Assembly (NCBI GenBank): GCA_964371695.1
Contig: CAYJOG010000014.1
Coordinates: 1 to 15,937 of the forward strand
Direction of reading: 5' to 3'
From: CAYJOG01 sp964371695 [NCBI: uncultured bacterium]
Lineage (GTDB): Bacteria; CAYJOG01
Length of the DNA stretch: 15,937 nucleotides
Shown piece after piece: positions 12,233 to 15,937 of the stretch; position 1 is the stretch's first letter; each line of letters begins with the position of its first letter. The position numbers and the translations under genes were made by a program. Under the pieces are notes generated by a model. The model was not told where the DNA came from, did not search any database, and saw only the letters and a list, made by a program, of their open reading frames with translations.

Positions 12233-14626
12233 CTACCCCATCTCCGCCTCTGCCGCAGCGATGACGGCGCGGATGGCCAGGGCCGAATCGGGGTTCAGGC
12301 TGATGCTGTTGATGCCCTCTGTCACCAGAAAACGCGCCAGTTCGGGATAGTCGCTGGGGGCCTGTCCGCAAATGCCGATGGGCCGCCCGCTTTCGTGTGC
12401 CCCCATGATCGCCATCTGCAGCAAGCGCTTCACCGCCGGGTTGCGTTCGTCAAACACCGGGGCCACCAGCTCGCTGTCGCGGTCCACGCCCAGGGTGAGT
12501 TGTGTGAGGTCGTTGCTGCCGATGGAAAAACCGTCGAACAGTTCGCCAAACTTATCCGCCAGCAGCACGTTGCTGGGAATCTCGCACATCACCCACACCT
12601 CCAGGCCGTCTTCGCCCCGCACCAGGCCGCCGTGTTCCAGCACCGCCAGCACCTTTTTGCCTTCTTCCACCGTGCGGCAAAAGGGCACCATCACCTTCAG
12701 GTTTTTCAGCCCCATTTCGCCGCGCACGCGCCGCACGGCTTCTATCTCCAGCTTGAAGGCGTCCATGAAACTGGGGTGGGTATACCGCGCCGCTCCACGA
12801 AAACCGATCATGGGGTTTTCCTCTTTGGGTTCATAGAGATGCCCCCCCAGCAGGCCCGCGTATTCGTTGGACTTGAAATCGCTGAAGCGCAGGGTCACGG
12901 GCCGGGGATAAAACCCCGCCGCCAGCAGCCCCACGCCCTGGGCCAGTTTGTCCACAAAAAAATCGGCCTTGCGCGAGTAACCCGCCGTGCGGGTTTCGAT
13001 TTCTTCTTTCAGGGCGGTGTCTTTGAGGTTGTCAAAATCCAGCAGCGCGTTGGGGTGTATGCCGATGTCGTGGTTGATGATGAACTCCATGCGCGCCAGC
13101 CCCACGCCGTCAAAGGGCATCTGCCCCAGGGCCAGGGCCTGACCGGGGTTGGCCAGAATGAGCATGACCTGGGTGCGGGTCTGGGGCAGTTCTTCCAGCG
13201 CCGTGGTGGTGTGACGGGTGGGCAGCAGTCCCTCATACACCACGCCGGTGTCGCCCTCGGCGCAGCTCACCGTCACCGCGCCCTTGCCCCTCAGGCGCGT
13301 GGTGGCCCCGGTGGCCCCCACCACGGCGGGCAGGCCCAGTTCGCGGCTCACGATGGCGGCGTGGCAGGTGCGCCCGCCCCGGTTGGTGACAATGGCGCTC
13401 ACCTTTTTCATCACCGGCTCCCAGTCGGGGTCGGTGCGGTCGGCCACCAGCACGTCGCCGGGCAGCACGGTGTGCATTTCTTCGGGCCGGTTCACCACAC
13501 GCACCGTGCCCTGGCCAATGCGGTGCCCCACCGCCACGCCGGTGAGCAGCACGGGGCCTTTTTCTTCAAGCAGCCTGGTTTCCAGGGCGGGGGCGCGGCG
13601 GGCCTCTACCGTTTCGGGCCGGGCCTGCACAATGAACAGCTCCCCCGTGTTGCCATCTTTGGCCCATTCCATGTCCATGGGCGAGGGGCGGCCATAGGCC
13701 TGGGTGTAGTGGTTTTCGATGATTACCGCCCAGCGGCTGAGGGTAAGCAGTTCGTCGTCGCTCAACACAAAACGCCGCTGCATGGCGCGGGGGGTTTTCT
13801 CGGTGCGGGTGCCCCGGCCGCCGTGGGCATACACCATGCGGATGGCCTTCTCACCCAGCCTGCGGCTGACGATGGGTTTGAAGCCCTGCCCCAGCGTGGG
13901 TTTGTGTACCAGAAACTCGTCGGGATTCACCGCCCCCTGCACCACCGTCTCACCCAGACCCCAGGCTCCGGTGATCAGCACCACGTCCCGGTTGCCGCTT
14001 TCGGTGTCCAGGCTGAACATCACCCCGCTCGAGGCCAGGTCGCTGCGCACCATCTGCTGCACCCCCACCGACAGCGCCACCTTCATGTGGTCGAACTGCC
14101 GCTCGGTGCGATAACTGATGGCGCGGTCGGTGAACAGGCTGGCGAAGCATTTGCGCACGGCCTCCAGCAGGGCGTCGGGGCCGTGAATGTTCAGGTAGGT
14201 TTCCTGCTGGCCGGCGAAGCTGGCGTCGGGCAGGTCTTCTGCCGTGGCGGAACTGCGCACGGCGACATCCAGCAACGCGCCGTGCAGCTCACACAGCACG
14301 TCATAGGCGCGCAAAATTTCGCTGGAAACATCGGGCGGAAAAGCCGCGTTCAGCCACAGTTGGCGCAGCGCTTTGCCACGGACCTGCAAATCGGCCACGT
14401 CGTGGGGGTCCAGGCCATCCAGTAGTTCCAGCATGGCGGGTTTCACGCCCGCGTGTTGGGCCACGGCCCAATAGGCCGCCGAGGTGACGGCAAAGCCGCC
14501 GGGCACCTTCACCCCCAGCGTGGCCAGCTCCCGCACCATCTCACCCAACGAGGCGTTTTTGCCCCCCACCAGGGGCACGTCCTTCAGCGAAAGGTCTTCA
14601 AAAAAAATCACATGGGGTGTGGCCAT
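12233..14626 (-). CDS. ppsA: Phosphoenolpyruvate synthase (pyruvate, water dikinase)
   Basis: The 797-residue length matches PpsA (about 792 in E. coli). The enzyme makes PEP, AMP and phosphate from pyruvate, ATP and water for gluconeogenesis in the cytoplasm. The N-terminal ATP-binding domain shows VGGKNASLGEM (20-30) and RSSATAEDLPDASFAGQQET (124-143). The swivelling phosphohistidine domain has GGRTCHAAIVSRELGLPAVV, with His422 matching the catalytic His421 of E. coli. The C-terminal pyruvate/PEP barrel has GSNDLTQLTLGVDRDSE and GICGQAPSDYPEL with the catalytic Cys753, ending at TEGINSISLNPDS. I prefer the ATG at 14626 with AGGTGA upstream over a GTG four codons earlier (14638). It diverges from the MFS gene. 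No regulatory PSRP-type gene is adjacent. The stop codon is almost contiguous with the AT-rich membrane-protein gene. Confidence 0.95.
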   Translation of the reverse strand: MATPHVIFFEDLSLKDVPLVGGKNASLGEMVRELATLGVKVPGGFAVTSAAYWAVAQHAGVKPAMLELLDGLDPHDVADLQVRGKALRQLWLNAAFPPDVSSEILRAYDVLCELHGALLDVAVRSSATAEDLPDASFAGQQETYLNIHGPDALLEAVRKCFASLFTDRAISYRTERQFDHMKVALSVGVQQMVRSDLASSGVMFSLDTESGNRDVVLITGAWGLGETVVQGAVNPDEFLVHKPTLGQGFKPIVSRRLGEKAIRMVYAHGGRGTRTEKTPRAMQRRFVLSDDELLTLSRWAVIIENHYTQAYGRPSPMDMEWAKDGNTGELFIVQARPETVEARRAPALETRLLEEKGPVLLTGVAVGHRIGQGTVRVVNRPEEMHTVLPGDVLVADRTDPDWEPVMKKVSAIVTNRGGRTCHAAIVSRELGLPAVVGATGATTRLRGKGAVTVSCAEGDTGVVYEGLLPTRHTTTALEELPQTRTQVMLILANPGQALALGQMPFDGVGLARMEFIINHDIGIHPNALLDFDNLKDTALKEEIETRTAGYSRKADFFVDKLAQGVGLLAAGFYPRPVTLRFSDFKSNEYAGLLGGHLYEPKEENPMIGFRGAARYTHPSFMDAFKLEIEAVRRVRGEMGLKNLKVMVPFCRTVEEGKKVLAVLEHGGLVRGEDGLEVWVMCEIPSNVLLADKFGELFDGFSIGSNDLTQLTLGVDRDSELVAPVFDERNPAVKRLLQMAIMGAHESGRPIGICGQAPSDYPELARFLVTEGINSISLNPDSALAIRAVIAAAEAEMG

Positions 14627-14654
14627 TGGAGAATTCACCTGCTTAAGTCAGACT

Positions 14655-14667
14655 GCGCCTTCGGCGC
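14655..14667. promoter_or_regulatory. Small dyad in the ppsA/MFS divergent intergenic region
   Basis: GCGCC, TTC, GGCGC form a perfect 5-bp stem in the 70-bp gap between the divergent ppsA and MFS genes. A TATAAA at 14679-14684 could be a -10 box for the MFS gene, giving a very short leader, but no matching -35 is apparent. The role of either is uncertain. Confidence 0.25.
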
Positions 14668-14696
14668 GCACACCATCCTATAAACACCTCCCCCTC

Positions 14697-15937
14697 ATGT
14701 CCTCAACTCCTTACAAAGAAACAACACCTTCGAGCGCGCTGGACGTGCTCGCTATCCGCGACTTTCGCCTTTATGAAATGGCGCGGCTGTTCGCCATCAC
14801 GGCCTTGGCCATGCAGTCGGTGGCGGTGGGCTGGCAGGTGTATGCGCTCACCCACCGACCCCTGGACCTGGGTTATACGGGTCTGGTGCAGTTTCTGCCG
14901 TCGGTGGCGCTGGTGCTGTTCACGGGCCAGGTGGCTGACAGGTACGACCGGCGGAAAATCGTGATGCTGTGCTACGCCCTGGGCCTGTGCTGCGCGCTGG
15001 CGTTGTGGTGGCTGGCGGGCCAGAGCCTGACCACGCCGCTGCCCATCTTCGCCACGCTGCTGGTGCTGGGTGTGGCGCGGGCGTTTGAAGGCCCGGCGGA
15101 GACCTCCATGTTGCCCCATCTGGTGCCCAGAGAGCAGATGAGCCGTGCCCTGGCCCTGGGCATGGCGGTGTGGAACCTGTCGGTGATCATCGGCCCGGCG
15201 GTGGGCGGCGTGGTGCTGGCGTGGGCGGGGCATGTGCGGGTGGTGTATGGCCTGTGCGCGGCGCTGGTGGCCATGGCCCTGGTGTGCATGGCGTCGCTCC
15301 ACGTGCGCCCCGGCAGGCAAATGGCGCAGCCCATGGACTGGGCCAACCTGCTGGCGGGCCTGCGGTTTGTCTTTGGCCGCAAGATCATTCTGGGGGCCAT
15401 TTCGCTGGACCTGTTCGCCGTGCTGCTGGGCGGCTCAGTGGCGCTGTTGCCGATATTTGCGCGGGACATTCTGCATGTCGGCCCCAGGGGCATGGGCCTG
15501 TTGCGCAGCGCACCGGCGGCGGGGGCGGGGCTGATGGCGCTGATGCTGGTGTGGCAGCCCCTCAAGCGGCGCGTGGGGCGCAAGATGTTTGTGGGCGTGG
15601 TGTTGTTTGGCCTGTGTACGGTGGTGTTTGGCCTGTCGCGGAACTTTTGGCTGTCGCTGGGCGTGCTGGGGGTGTTGGGGGCGGCGGACATGCTGAGTGT
15701 GGTGGTGCGCCACACGCTGGTGCAGACCCGCACGCCCCTGCACCTGCTGGGGCGCGTGGGCACGGTGAACATGCTGTTTATCGGCGCGAGCAACGAACTG
15801 GGCGAGTTTGAATCGGGCCTGACGGCCCAGTGGTGGGGCGCGCCCACGGCGGTGCTGGTGGGGGGCATCGGCACACTGCTGGTGGCGCTGTTGTGGGCCT
15901 GGCTGTGCCGCGAACTACGACAGGCCAATCGATTTGA
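14697..15937 (+). CDS. MFS exporter, EntS/MFS_3-like, 3' end beyond the window
   Basis: The frame from the ATG at 14697 is open to the window edge, giving 413 codons without a stop; it is probably complete apart from a short C-terminal tail. After a polar N-terminus and DFRLYEMARLFAITALAMQS it shows the MFS motif A between helices two and three (GQVADRYDRRKIV, residues about 77-89). EGPAETSMLPHLVPREQM and LGGSVALLPIFARDILHVG are features shared with EntS-type exporters of the MFS_3 group. About eleven to twelve hydrophobic helices can be counted. The likely role is proton-driven efflux of a small molecule such as a siderophore or drug; the substrate is unknown. It diverges from ppsA. No strong ribosome binding site precedes the ATG. 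Confidence 0.85.
   Translation, partial: MSSTPYKETTPSSALDVLAIRDFRLYEMARLFAITALAMQSVAVGWQVYALTHRPLDLGYTGLVQFLPSVALVLFTGQVADRYDRRKIVMLCYALGLCCALALWWLAGQSLTTPLPIFATLLVLGVARAFEGPAETSMLPHLVPREQMSRALALGMAVWNLSVIIGPAVGGVVLAWAGHVRVVYGLCAALVAMALVCMASLHVRPGRQMAQPMDWANLLAGLRFVFGRKIILGAISLDLFAVLLGGSVALLPIFARDILHVGPRGMGLLRSAPAAGAGLMALMLVWQPLKRRVGRKMFVGVVLFGLCTVVFGLSRNFWLSLGVLGVLGAADMLSVVVRHTLVQTRTPLHLLGRVGTVNMLFIGASNELGEFESGLTAQWWGAPTAVLVGGIGTLLVALLWAWLCRELRQANRF

Noticed and set aside
12395-14425. Long plus-strand open frame (676 codons)
   Set aside because: It lies wholly antisense to ppsA, which has complete catalytic motifs. The antisense protein is His/Gly/Gln-rich, typical of a GC-rich shadow frame.
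14972-15928. Minus-strand open frame (318 codons)
   Set aside because: Antisense to the MFS exporter, with Ser/Arg/Pro-rich composition and no recognisable motif.

Overview
The window looks like chromosome from a high-GC, diderm (Gram-negative type) bacterium. A sampled ppsA row (13261-13320) is 47/60 G+C. Three genes imply an outer membrane and periplasm: an SLH plus coiled-coil plus beta-barrel protein, a signal-peptide-bearing penicillin acylase and a PASTA receptor. No rRNA, tRNA, CRISPR array or transposase is visible, and I cannot name the phylum with confidence. The SLH/coil/barrel layout is known from Deinococcus-Thermus, cyanobacteria and Negativicutes, but it is not exclusive to them.

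Left part (1-3300). A minus-strand outer-membrane protein gene (128-1161) is split into two frames. Its N-terminal half has the signal peptide, SLH domain and coiled coil; its C-terminal half has the barrel. A crotonase-family gene diverges from it (1227-1958) and converges on a cellulase-like glycoside hydrolase gene of clearly lower GC (2070-3218).

Centre (3299-10071). A minus-strand PASTA receptor with a degenerate kinase domain (HRD changed to HGA, DFG to DWL) starts only 18 bp from the divergent DNA-uptake gene comEC. A 14-bp dyad covers the probable comEC start codon. A probable terminator follows comEC, then a periplasmic Ntn-hydrolase of the penicillin/AHL acylase family with a strong ribosome binding site.

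Right part (10072-15937). A 404-bp non-coding stretch holds a palindromic dispersed repeat, a short relic that looks like the end of an outer-membrane protein, and a perfect 15-bp inverted repeat. Next is an AT-rich two-gene module on the minus strand: a four-helix membrane protein and a membrane-tethered ankyrin-repeat protein joined by a TAATG overlap. The module sits directly downstream of, and codirectional with, ppsA (PEP synthase). An EntS-like MFS exporter diverges from ppsA and runs off the window end.

The genes do not form one pathway. The best candidates for something undescribed are the PASTA pseudokinase/comEC divergent pair and the AT-rich ankyrin/membrane-protein module with the inverted-repeat element beside it.
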